A DNA stretch of 31,139 nt from an uncultured Bacteroidales bacterium (GTDB lineage Bacteria > Bacteroidota > Bacteroidia > Bacteroidales > Bacteroidaceae), in assembly GCA_937901185.1 (NCBI GenBank), contig CALCHR010000008.1, positions 1 to 31,139 on the forward strand. The letters run 5' to 3'. The notes under the pieces were generated by a model that had not been told where the DNA came from, made no database searches, and was given only the letters and a program-made list of their open reading frames with translations. Positions 1 through 7,284 of this stretch are shown piece by piece (within the stretch, counting starts at the first letter, position 1; each line of letters begins with the position of its first letter). The position numbers and the translations under genes are program-made.

Positions 1-927
1 GGCCCAGATCGCAATGATGTCGCCCGTGCGGCGCGGTGCGATCTTATAGTTCAACTTCAGGTTGTTTACCCGCTCGAAGCCCTTGACCAACTCCAACACC
101 GAAACTCCGCGTCCCGTGCCCACATTGAAGACCTCGTAGTTCGCCTTGTTCTTGTCGCCCACCATGCGGTCGATCGCCTTCACATGGGCCTTGGCCAGGT
201 CGGTCACGTCGATGTAGTCGCGGATACAGGAGCCATCGGGCGTCGGGTAGTCGTCACCAAAGACTGAGAGGCATTCGCGGATGCCGATGGCTGTTTGAGT
301 GAGGTAGGGAATGAGGTTAGCAGGAACTCCATTGGGCATTTCGCCGATGATGGCAGAGGGGTGAGCGCCGATGGGGTTGAAGTAGCGAAGCAGAATGGCA
401 GAGATGGGAGCACCGCTCTTCACGAAGTCCTGTACGATTTCTTCGTTGATAGCCTTGGTGTTGCCATAAGGGCTTTCTGCTTGCTTCAAAGGAGCATTTT
501 CTGTTACAGGAAGGTTCTCGGGGTCGGGCTGACCATATACGGTACAGCTGCTGGAGAAAATGATACCCTTAACGTTGTACTTAGGCATCAGTTTCAGTAA
601 GTTGATGAGGCTCACGATGTTGTTTTCATAATACATCAGAGGCTTCTCTACGCTTTCGCCTACGGCCTTGCTGGCGGCAAAGTGGATGATACCTTCGATG
701 CCGGGATATTTTTGGAATACGGCTTCGAGTTTGGGGAGATCACAGCAGTCTACCTCTTCAAAAGCCGGGCGAATGCCAGAAATCTTTTCAATGCCATCTA
801 CTACATCGGCTTTGGAGTTGCTCAAGTTGTCGATAATAACAACATCGTAGCCGGCTGCTTGTAACTCAACTGTGGTGTGAGAGCCGATAAAGCCCGTTCC
901 ACCTGTAACAAGAATAGTCTTTTTCAT
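1..927 (-). CDS. galE: UDP-glucose 4-epimerase, C-terminus cut by window edge
   Basis: Interconverts UDP-glucose and UDP-galactose with bound NAD in the cytoplasm (Leloir pathway, sugar nucleotides for glycans). The minus-strand reading frame starts at the ATG complementary to 925-927 and stays open for 309 codons to the window edge; the family is usually about 340 residues, so roughly 35 are missing. Visible are the N-terminal NAD-binding TGGTGFIGSH, the FSSSCTVYG segment with the catalytic Ser/Thr, the SPYGNTK segment carrying the catalytic YxxxK pair, then LRYFNPIGAH and DGSCIRDYIDV, all typical of extended short-chain dehydrogenases of the GalE type. It is transcribed away from the DUF1460 gene, with a TAnnTTTG box about 35 nt upstream. 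Base composition is odd: the 240 bases at the 3' end are 59% GC, far above the AT-rich neighbours. Confidence 0.95.
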   Translation of the reverse strand, partial: MKKTILVTGGTGFIGSHTTVELQAAGYDVVIIDNLSNSKADVVDGIEKISGIRPAFEEVDCCDLPKLEAVFQKYPGIEGIIHFAASKAVGESVEKPLMYYENNIVSLINLLKLMPKYNVKGIIFSSSCTVYGQPDPENLPVTENAPLKQAESPYGNTKAINEEIVQDFVKSGAPISAILLRYFNPIGAHPSAIIGEMPNGVPANLIPYLTQTAIGIRECLSVFGDDYPTPDGSCIRDYIDVTDLAKAHVKAIDRMVGDKNKANYEVFNVGTGRGVSVLELVKGFERVNNLKLNYKIAPRRTGDIIAIWA

Positions 928-961
928 GTGTGTACTAAAAAATAGTTAGAATACTTGTATG

Positions 962-969
962 CAAAAATA
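962..969 (-). promoter_or_regulatory. Promoter -7 box for galE
   Basis: On the minus strand this reads TATTTTTG, an exact match to the Bacteroidetes TAnnTTTG -7 element. It ends 34 nt before the galE start codon, giving a leader of about 28 nt. No clear -33 TTTG is visible at the expected distance. Confidence 0.5.
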
Positions 970-1060
970 GTAATAAATTTTGTTATGGATGTAAAAGAAT
1001 AGTTTTTTTGGCTACATGCTGATAAAGAAGTAATTTTACAAGCAGATTTTATGGTATAAT

Positions 1061-1921
1061 ATGAAACATAGAACGTGGTGCTTATTGGTTTTTCTGTTCC
1101 TGCAACTTGCTTTATGGGGACAGCAATATGATTTGTCCAAGGTAATCTATCAACCGCAGGACTCAGTGCTTGTGGAGAAACTATTGAAAGATAAAGTAGA
1201 CACTGAGAATGTTGTGTTACATTATGCTCGCTTTTTCTTAGGGCGTCCTTATGTGGCTCATACTTTAGAAAAGGCAGACCCCGAGCAGTTGGTGGTTAAT
1301 CTTCGGGAACTTGATTGTACTACGATTGTAGAAACTGTGGGGGCTTTGAATCGAGTGTGTAAAACTGGTAGGACCACTTTCTCTGACTTCTGTAAAGCCT
1401 TGGAACAATTGCGCTATTGGAATGGAAAAATGGATGGATATTGCTCTCGTTTACATTATTTTACATGGTGGATGCAAGATAATCTCTCTAAGAATGAAAT
1501 AATAGAAGTTTACGACTCGGTATATACCATTATGCCGCTCGTGGTAAACAATTATTATATGAGTTTGTATCCGGATAAATATAAGTTTCTAAAGAACAAA
1601 CCGGCTCGTGTGGCCCAAATAAAGGCTTTGGAGAAAAAGTATAATAAGAAGGATGGAAACTATATTGCTACCCGCCATCTGAATTTGAGCAAGTCGGAAC
1701 TGGGATTTATAAAGGATGGAGATATTATAGCTATTGTGACAGCCAAAAAGGGGTTAGATTATTCGCACCTGGGTTTTGCAGTTTGGGGAAAAGATGGTAA
1801 GTTGCACATGCTGCATGCTTCTTCTCTGAAAAAGAAAGTGATAGAAGATGCTACTCCGCTTTATGACTATCTTCGCAAGAATTCTTCTTCGTTGGGTATC
1901 AGGGTGTTTAGATTCCGCTAA
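1061..1921 (+). CDS. DUF1460 / N-acetylmuramoyl-L-alanine amidase-like exported protein
   Basis: Member of the DUF1460 family (NlpC/P60-like papain fold), thought to cleave amide bonds in peptidoglycan peptides; the exact substrate is unknown. The 286-residue protein begins with a signal peptide (positive MKHR, hydrophobic core about residues 6-19, likely cut near Gln21), so it acts in the periplasm or envelope. The probable nucleophile is Cys86 in LRELDCTTIVE and the probable catalytic His is His236 in YSHLGFA; His252 in LHASS is also family-like. The segment FFLGRPYVAHTLE near residues 58-70 is characteristic of the family. It is a single gene, followed by repeat copy 1 and a strong hairpin, and convergent with serS. 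The family call is firm; the amidase activity is inferred. Confidence 0.85.
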   Translation: MKHRTWCLLVFLFLQLALWGQQYDLSKVIYQPQDSVLVEKLLKDKVDTENVVLHYARFFLGRPYVAHTLEKADPEQLVVNLRELDCTTIVETVGALNRVCKTGRTTFSDFCKALEQLRYWNGKMDGYCSRLHYFTWWMQDNLSKNEIIEVYDSVYTIMPLVVNNYYMSLYPDKYKFLKNKPARVAQIKALEKKYNKKDGNYIATRHLNLSKSELGFIKDGDIIAIVTAKKGLDYSHLGFAVWGKDGKLHMLHASSLKKKVIEDATPLYDYLRKNSSSLGIRVFRFR

Positions 1922-2036
1922 CAGCCCTAATATGGTTTTGTTGCTTGTGATAGGGAAACGCTATATCATAACCCCGTTCAATGTAGAGAAATTTGTTCTC
2001 TTATAACTATCTGATTTTCAAATATCAATTTGAGGC

Positions 2037-2120
2037 ATTTCTTAGGTAAAAGCTATGTGAATTTCGGTAACTACTAGGAAAAACTAGGTAACTACTAAGT
2101 TTTCTTAGTAAAGGTCTAAG
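2037..2120 (-). repeat. 84-bp interspersed element, copy 1 (inverted)
   Basis: Read on the minus strand, this is four consecutive 21-bp units starting at 2120, 2099, 2078 and 2057, each opening with C(C/T/A)TAG and three of them containing TTACC. It matches the copies at 13926-14009 and 24922-25005 without insertions or deletions. Similarity continues a few bases past the fourth unit (AAATGCCT). It lies between the convergent DUF1460 and serS genes, so it cannot be a 5' leader element here. Function unknown. Confidence 0.85.
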
Positions 2121-2140
2121 AAAAACAGAGTGATATTCAT

Positions 2141-2183
2141 ATAAGAATCGAGGCTCACAAAATCTGTGAACCTCGATTCTTAT
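2141..2183. terminator. Stem-loop between convergent genes, probable terminator
   Basis: Arms 2141-2159 and 2165-2183 form a 19-bp stem with one C-A mismatch and a 5-nt loop. The plus-strand flank continues TTTAACC, a weak U-tract, so it best suits the DUF1460 transcript. The minus-strand side has no clear U-run, so its use by serS is uncertain. Confidence 0.65.
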
Positions 2184-2255
2184 TTTAACCAAAGAAAGTC
2201 CTGGCTGGCTATATCTCAATAATGATTTGAGAAAATTCAGAGCCTAGAAATTTCT

Positions 2256-3530
2256 TTACTTAATCATGTCGCAACCCATATAAGGCTGAAGTGCTTTGGG
2301 GATGCGGATACCTTCGGGAGTTTGGAAGTTTTCCAGCAATGCAGCTACGATACGCGGCAAAGCCAATGCTGAACCATTGAGCGTGTGGCACAATTGGATT
2401 TTCTTATCAGCATTACGGTAACGACACTGCAAACGATTGGCCTGATAGCTGTCGAAGTTTGAAACAGAGCTAACTTCAAGCCAGCGTCCTTGTGCTTCAC
2501 TATAAACTTCAAAGTCATAGCAAAGGGCTGCGGTGAAACTCATATCGCCGCCGCAGAGACGTAGAATACGATAAGGGAGTTCGAGTTTCTGAAGCAGACC
2601 TTCAACGTGGGTCAGCATTTCTTCGTGTGATTGTGCAGAATGCTCAGGAGTGTCAATACGCACAATCTCTATTTTAGAGAACTCATGGAGACGGTTCAAG
2701 CCACGCACGTCCTTACCATAGCTTCCGGCTTCGCGGCGGAAACATTGTGTGTAAGCACAGTTCTTAATAGGCAACTCGTTCTCGTTGAGTATAACATCGC
2801 GATATATGTTTGTAACAGGCACTTCAGCTGTGGGGATAAGGTAGAGATCGTCCTCGGTGCAATGATACATCTGTCCTTCTTTGTCTGGCAACTGTCCGGT
2901 ACCGTAACCAGAGGCTGCATTAACCACTGTGGGGGGCATAATTTCTACATAACCTGCAGCACGGGCTTCGTCGAGGAAGAAATTGATGAGCGCTCTTTGT
3001 AAACGGGCGCCGGCACCAACATATACAGGGAATCCTGCACCTGTGATTTTTACTCCAAGATCAAAATCTATAAGGTTATACTTCTTTGCCAATTCCCAGT
3101 GGGGAAGGGGATCCTCCGGCAACTGTGTGTTTTCTCCGCCGGTCTTTACTATGACATTGTCTTCAGCACAAGAGCCTTCCGGAACAAGGTCGTAGGGTAT
3201 ATTAGGGATGGTATAAAGCAGTTGCTTGCGCTCTTCCTCAGCCTCTTTCATGACAACCTCCAACGTGGCTGTCTGCTCTTTGATGGCTGCAACTTTTTGC
3301 TTAGCAGCTTCAGCCTCTTCTCTATTACCTTCTTTCATAAAGGCTCCAATGCTTTTTGATAAAGTCTTTATTTCAGAGAGCAGACTGTCTAATTCTGCTT
3401 GGGCTGTTTTACGCTTATTGTCTACAGCTATTACTTGTTCGATTGCTTCGCGGGCGCCCTTAAAATGTTTCTTTTCTAATCCGCGAACCACGGCGTCTTG
3501 GTTCTCAACAATTTGTTTAATGGTCAGCAT
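2256..3530 (-). CDS. serS: Serine--tRNA ligase
   Basis: Charges tRNA-Ser (and tRNA-Sec where present) with serine via seryl-adenylate in the cytoplasm. The frame is open from 3629, but the family start is MLTIKQIVENQ at 3530, giving 424 residues, the usual length; the 33 upstream residues resemble no family sequence and overlap the promoter. Residues about 1-110 are the long antiparallel coiled-coil tRNA-binding arm (Lys/Glu-rich). The class II core follows, with motif 2 around CFRREAGSYGKD and motif 3 near LNGSALALPRIVAALLEN. It is a single gene convergent with the DUF1460 gene and divergent from the HD gene. Confidence 0.97.
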   Translation of the reverse strand: MLTIKQIVENQDAVVRGLEKKHFKGAREAIEQVIAVDNKRKTAQAELDSLLSEIKTLSKSIGAFMKEGNREEAEAAKQKVAAIKEQTATLEVVMKEAEEERKQLLYTIPNIPYDLVPEGSCAEDNVIVKTGGENTQLPEDPLPHWELAKKYNLIDFDLGVKITGAGFPVYVGAGARLQRALINFFLDEARAAGYVEIMPPTVVNAASGYGTGQLPDKEGQMYHCTEDDLYLIPTAEVPVTNIYRDVILNENELPIKNCAYTQCFRREAGSYGKDVRGLNRLHEFSKIEIVRIDTPEHSAQSHEEMLTHVEGLLQKLELPYRILRLCGGDMSFTAALCYDFEVYSEAQGRWLEVSSVSNFDSYQANRLQCRYRNADKKIQLCHTLNGSALALPRIVAALLENFQTPEGIRIPKALQPYMGCDMIK

Positions 3531-3557
3531 ATCTGTGTCCGTGTTAAAATTATTTGG

Positions 3558-3565
3558 CAAAAGTA
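3558..3565 (-). promoter_or_regulatory. Promoter -7 box for serS
   Basis: The minus-strand reading is TACTTTTG, an exact TAnnTTTG match ending 27 nt before the ATG at 3530. It lies inside the longer open frame, which supports the downstream start. No good -33 TTTG is seen. Confidence 0.55.
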
Positions 3566-3630
3566 CATATTTTATTTTAATATAGCAGTGATTTAAGGTG
3601 GGTTCAGTATAAGTTTTTTTGAAAAGCAAA

Positions 3631-3968
3631 AAATAAATAGTTATTAAAATAAGGTAGGTAATAATTATTTAGAACAAGTAGTTCTCTATCCAACCTTTTG
3701 TGTCACCTTACTTTATTAGATGATGATTAAGATAAAGCTTGTTGCTTTTCTAAATGATAATTATCTAGTTAATCTATAGTTTTGCTTCCTTATTTATTGG
3801 GCATAATTTTTATCATCCAATCATTGGGTAGGCTAGGATTTTATAGTAATTTTGCACTTCCTTTTTAGGCTGGTGGAATTTCTCAATGCAAGAGTTGGAA
3901 TATTCCGAAGGGATATGGTTGTTTCACTAGCTTGAATATAAAATCTACTCAATAAATATATAATATAA
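3631..3968. other. Intergenic region between serS and the HD gene
   Basis: About 340 AT-rich bases upstream of serS and the HD gene, which diverge. Apart from the HD promoter at 3823-3854 I see no gene, tRNA, long hairpin or copy of the 84-bp repeat. The stretch 3860-3968 would be a leader of roughly 110 nt for the HD gene with no recognisable riboswitch. Confidence 0.5.
3823..3854 (+). promoter_or_regulatory. Promoter of the HD phosphohydrolase gene
   Basis: ATTG at 3823-3826 and TAATTTTG at 3847-3854 are separated by 20 nt, a good fit to the Bacteroidetes -33 TTTG / -7 TAnnTTTG pair. Transcription would start near 3860, leaving a leader of about 110 nt before the GTG start at 3969. Confidence 0.6.
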
Positions 3969-5195
3969 GTGGCAACAGATCATCTCATTATAAATGACCC
4001 TATATATGGATTTATGCGAATCCCTAGAGGATTGTTGTGCGAAATAATCAGGCATCCATATTTTCAACGCCTCGATCGTATTCGACAATTAGGGATGGCC
4101 GGCATTGTTTATCCGGGTGCTACTCATACCAGGAAACAGCATTCCATAGGAGCTTGCCATCTGGCTGGTGAGGCTTTTCGTACATTGGCCGAGAAAGGCG
4201 TTTTTGTCTTTGATTCAGAGATTGAAGCCACAGAGGCTGCCTTGCTCATGCATGATTTAGGGCATGCTCCTTATTCACATGTATTAGAAAAAGAATTGCT
4301 ACCGAACATAACTCATGAAGCAGTCTCTCTGTTGATGATGCAGCGTATCAATCGAGATCTGAGAGGTGAACTGGCATTGTCTATCAGTATATTCAAAAAT
4401 GAGTATCCGAAATTATTTTTGCATCAACTCATATGTAGCCAGTTGGATATGGATAGGCTGGATTACCTTTGCCGTGATAGTTTTTATACAGGAGTTCGCG
4501 AAGGAACTATTGGTGCTGAGCGACTCATTAAAATGTTACAGGTAGAAGATGATTGTTTGGCTGTTGATGCAAAGGGTATTTATACTGTAGAAAACTATTT
4601 GATGGCTCGTCGACTAATGTATTGGCAAGTTTATCTACATAAAACAGCTGTCGCAGGTGAAGAAACCCTTCGGCTAGCTTTACAAAGAGCTAAAGAACTA
4701 TCAGCGAATGGAGAGAAACTATTTGCGTCACCAGCTTTATCTCATTTCCTTACTCAAAATATTACAGTAGAAGAATTTGAAGATAACCCTAATCATCTAG
4801 ATATGTATGCACAATTGGATGATAGTGACATCCTTTGTGCAATGAAGGTGTGGCAGAATTCAGATGATCTTATTTTGTCAATATTGGCTAGCAATTTTGT
4901 TAATCGCCGTTTTTTCAAAGTTGAAATATGTACAGGAGGAGTTGATAAAGAAAGAGTGTGGAGTTATAAGCAAGAAATAGTTCAGCGATTAGGAGTATCT
5001 ATTACAGATGCTGATTACTTTGTACGTACAGTGGCTGTAAAAAAAGAAATGTATAGTACTACAAGTCAAGGCATACGATTGATTTCTCCTGATGGTGATG
5101 TCCAAGACTTGGCCTCCGTTTCTAATATTGTGCGCAATGAAACGATAGAAGCTGTTGAGCAAAAATTCTATCTATTGAAGTTGCGTCTTGACTAA
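3969..5195 (+). CDS. HD-domain phosphohydrolase, SAMHD1/dGTPase-like
   Basis: Metal-dependent phosphohydrolase of the HD superfamily. Within 408 residues the HD signature is complete: His58 in RKQHSIG, His95-Asp96 in LLMHDLGHAPYSH, and Asp160 in SQLDMDRLDYL. This arrangement is shared with SAMHD1 and bacterial dNTP triphosphohydrolases, so a role in nucleotide hydrolysis is plausible, but the substrate is not shown. The start is GTG at 3969; the next Met (residue 16) would remove the family-typical IINDPIYGFM, so the GTG start is preferred. No membrane segment or signal peptide. It may run into the next gene after a 131-bp gap, but that gap holds its own promoter. Confidence 0.88.
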   Translation: MATDHLIINDPIYGFMRIPRGLLCEIIRHPYFQRLDRIRQLGMAGIVYPGATHTRKQHSIGACHLAGEAFRTLAEKGVFVFDSEIEATEAALLMHDLGHAPYSHVLEKELLPNITHEAVSLLMMQRINRDLRGELALSISIFKNEYPKLFLHQLICSQLDMDRLDYLCRDSFYTGVREGTIGAERLIKMLQVEDDCLAVDAKGIYTVENYLMARRLMYWQVYLHKTAVAGEETLRLALQRAKELSANGEKLFASPALSHFLTQNITVEEFEDNPNHLDMYAQLDDSDILCAMKVWQNSDDLILSILASNFVNRRFFKVEICTGGVDKERVWSYKQEIVQRLGVSITDADYFVRTVAVKKEMYSTTSQGIRLISPDGDVQDLASVSNIVRNETIEAVEQKFYLLKLRLD

Positions 5196-5293
5196 AAATA
5201 TTAAAATAAGGTAAGGTGTTGATTGGCCAAATGTTAGACTTATTACTTCATTTTTAACTTAGAAAATCTTGGTAAAATTAATGGGCTTTTGCT

Positions 5294-5322
5294 TTTGAGT
5301 TTAGATAAAACGAGTAACTTTG
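5294..5322 (+). promoter_or_regulatory. Promoter abutting the HU-CCDC81/SPOR start codon
   Basis: TTTG at 5294-5297 and an exact -7 box TAACTTTG at 5315-5322 lie 17 nt apart. The box ends only 4 nt before ATG 5327, so initiation would fall on or just beside the start codon, predicting a leaderless mRNA. Confidence 0.55.
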
Positions 5323-5326
5323 CAGC

Positions 5327-6286
5327 ATGATAGAATTGTCGAGACATATAGAGAACTTATTATTAGACCACGATTGTGTAATCGTGCCTGATTTAGGTGG
5401 CTTTGTAGCACATTATGTCTCTGCTAGTTGGCAGGAAGATGAACAACTTTTCCTACCTCCGTATCGTAACGTAGGCTTTAATCCCACTCTTAATCTAAAT
5501 GATGGCTTATTGGTGCAGTCGTATATGCAAGTATACGATGCAAGTTACGTAGAAGCCTTACGTATGATTGAAGATGCTGTGATGCAAGTTAAAAACGAAT
5601 TGCAAGAGGTCGGAGAATTTGATTTTAGAGGCATCGGTCGTCTTATTTATAAAATAGGAGGTACTCTAGAGTTTGAACCATATGATGCCGGATTACCAGC
5701 CCCATCTCTTTATGGGCTTTATTCTTACTCCTTAAGTTCCACTTTACAGGAAAAGACTCTAGAACTTAATACTAGCGAAGAAGTAGAAATTAAAGAAACC
5801 ATAAGTCGCGATAAAGAATATGCTTTTACGTTTAGGGTAAATCGCGAACTAGTTAACTATATATCAGCAGCAGTTGTTGCTATTCTGTTCTACTTTATAT
5901 GGGCAGTTCCTACAGCTATAGATGTTAATACTCCGACAGAGAATCTTGCTGTTTTTGGTAGTATAAATAGAGTGGGGAACAAGGTCGTTCCATCTTCTGC
6001 TGCTGATTTGTCAAATAATTTGGAGCAGATAGATAAAAGTGTAAAAGAAGAAGCTGCTCCTTGTTATACTATAGTTTTAGCTAGTGCAATTACCAAACAA
6101 CGTGCTTCAGATTATGTAAATCAGTTGCATGATAAAGGATATGACGATGCTTCTGTGCATATGACACATACCATGGTAAGAGTAGTTTATGGTTTCTATC
6201 CAGATGAAAGTCAGGCTTATCGTGCATTGCGTGAGCGTAGTGGAGATTCTCCTTTCTCTCAAGCTTGGGTTATGAAACTGCGATAA
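5327..6286 (+). CDS. HU-CCDC81 and SPOR domain membrane protein
   Basis: A Bacteroidetes-specific architecture. Residues about 1-130 resemble the two bacterial HU-CCDC81 domains (opening MIELSRHIENLLLDHDCVIV followed by PDLGGFVA, later GEFDFRGIGRLIY). One transmembrane helix lies at about 176-196. After a linker, a SPOR domain fills about 245-319 (starting CYTIVLASAITK), which in other proteins binds denuded peptidoglycan at division sites. The predicted topology is a cytoplasmic DNA/partner-binding half joined through the inner membrane to a periplasmic wall-sensing half. This is inference from domains; no specific role is established. The next Met is residue 67, inside the domain, so the first ATG is the start even though it touches the promoter. 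The FHA gene begins 38 nt downstream. Confidence 0.85.
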   Translation: MIELSRHIENLLLDHDCVIVPDLGGFVAHYVSASWQEDEQLFLPPYRNVGFNPTLNLNDGLLVQSYMQVYDASYVEALRMIEDAVMQVKNELQEVGEFDFRGIGRLIYKIGGTLEFEPYDAGLPAPSLYGLYSYSLSSTLQEKTLELNTSEEVEIKETISRDKEYAFTFRVNRELVNYISAAVVAILFYFIWAVPTAIDVNTPTENLAVFGSINRVGNKVVPSSAADLSNNLEQIDKSVKEEAAPCYTIVLASAITKQRASDYVNQLHDKGYDDASVHMTHTMVRVVYGFYPDESQAYRALRERSGDSPFSQAWVMKLR

Positions 6287-6324
6287 CTTTTTTGCCTTAC
6301 ACATATTTTATATCACTCTTTTAT

Positions 6325-6831
6325 ATGAAGCGCATCAGATGTCCTAAATGCGACGAGGCAATCATCTTTGACGAAAAATTATATGCTCCAGGTAGGGTCT
6401 TAGTTTTTGAATGCCCAGCTTGTAGTAAGCAGTTTCGTATACGTATTCCTGCAGCAGTTGCGGCAAATGAAGAGCAATTGGAAACGAAAATTGCAGGTCG
6501 TCTTATTGTAGTAGAAAATGCATTTCATTTTAAGCAAGAGATACCTCTGTATGAAGGGGAAAATGTTGTAGGGCGTTTTGTAAAGGGAACTTCAGCTAAT
6601 GCTGCATTTAAGACTGTAGACCCGAGCGTTGATACATCTCATTGTATTATAACCGTAAGACCTCTTTCAGAAGGAAGTTACCAATTTGTCTTGCGTGATG
6701 CAGGTTCTAATACAGGAACTTTTTATGAAGATGAAATTCTTGGTCCTAAAAGTACTATAAATATTGAAGAAGGTGCAGTTATTACTTTAGGTGCGACTAC
6801 GATTATATTCCGTACTAGTGTAGAAGAATAA
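6325..6831 (+). CDS. Zinc-ribbon and FHA domain protein
   Basis: Small 168-residue cytoplasmic protein. The N-terminal zinc ribbon has Cys6, Cys9, Cys30 and Cys33 (CPKC and CPAC), similar to MJ0042-type fingers. The C-terminal part (about 70-165) fits an FHA domain, with Gly83-Arg84, Ser105-His106 and Asn129 in GSNTGT at the positions that contact phosphothreonine peptides. The frame is open from 6265 and would overlap the preceding gene, but the zinc ribbon begins at the Met codon at 6325, which is the likely start. FHA proteins read Ser/Thr phosphorylation; no kinase gene is in the window. The gene follows the HU-CCDC81/SPOR gene closely and likely shares its transcript. Confidence 0.85.
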   Translation: MKRIRCPKCDEAIIFDEKLYAPGRVLVFECPACSKQFRIRIPAAVAANEEQLETKIAGRLIVVENAFHFKQEIPLYEGENVVGRFVKGTSANAAFKTVDPSVDTSHCIITVRPLSEGSYQFVLRDAGSNTGTFYEDEILGPKSTINIEEGAVITLGATTIIFRTSVEE

Positions 6832-6847
6832 TTCTAAATTTAAGATT

Positions 6848-7270
6848 ATGCCTTTCTTTCGTTTTTTTATTATCCTCATACTATGTTCGATAGTATCAAG
6901 TCTTTCTGCCCAAAAAGAAGAGGTGTTCAAGGGGACTTTTATTAATACAGAAAACAAAGTAAAGTTATATTTAGATCTTGAAGGGAAAAGTCTTATTGTA
7001 CCTGGCTATGATTTCTTAGGAGCTACTCCTGGATATATGTGTGGTGATATTTATGGTATCTGGTTACTCACATATAGTAAAATAAAAAATCAAGAATTAG
7101 AACTTCGTTTCTCTAATGACCAAGGTTCTGACACTCAGACGATTCTTTTTAAGCAAATCTCAGATTCTACTTTTTTATACCAAACAATAGGAGGAAATTC
7201 TGTTAAGCGAGTTGTTAATCGTAAACTTGTTAAAATACCTTCCTCTATGGTCTTTTCTAAACAAGAATAA
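6848..7270 (+). CDS. Small exported protein of unknown function
   Basis: I do not recognise this 140-residue protein. It has a clear signal peptide (hydrophobic residues about 3-19, likely cut after SLSAQ near residue 22) and no lipobox Cys, so it is probably periplasmic. The mature part, beginning KEEVFKGTF, is beta-rich and has a single Cys. It starts 16 nt after the FHA gene and is probably the last gene of that transcript, ending 14 nt from the convergent menC-menE gene. Position and signal peptide are seen; function is unknown. Confidence 0.75.
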   Translation: MPFFRFFIILILCSIVSSLSAQKEEVFKGTFINTENKVKLYLDLEGKSLIVPGYDFLGATPGYMCGDIYGIWLLTYSKIKNQELELRFSNDQGSDTQTILFKQISDSTFLYQTIGGNSVKRVVNRKLVKIPSSMVFSKQE

Positions 7271-7284
7271 AGAGGGACATAATT

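Noticed and set aside
2037..2120. CRISPR-like repeat array
   Set aside because: Units are contiguous 21-mers with no unique spacers, only four units, and no cas genes are in the window.
2631..3002. 123-residue open frame antisense to serS
   Set aside because: It lies fully inside serS on the opposite strand, shows no family motif, and appears as a shadow of the real gene.
3531..3629. 33-residue N-terminal extension of SerRS
   Set aside because: The extension covers the -7 box at 3558-3565 and does not resemble SerRS; the Met codon at 3530 gives the normal length.
3860..3968. Riboswitch in the HD gene leader
   Set aside because: No recognisable conserved riboswitch core or strong pairing was found by eye.
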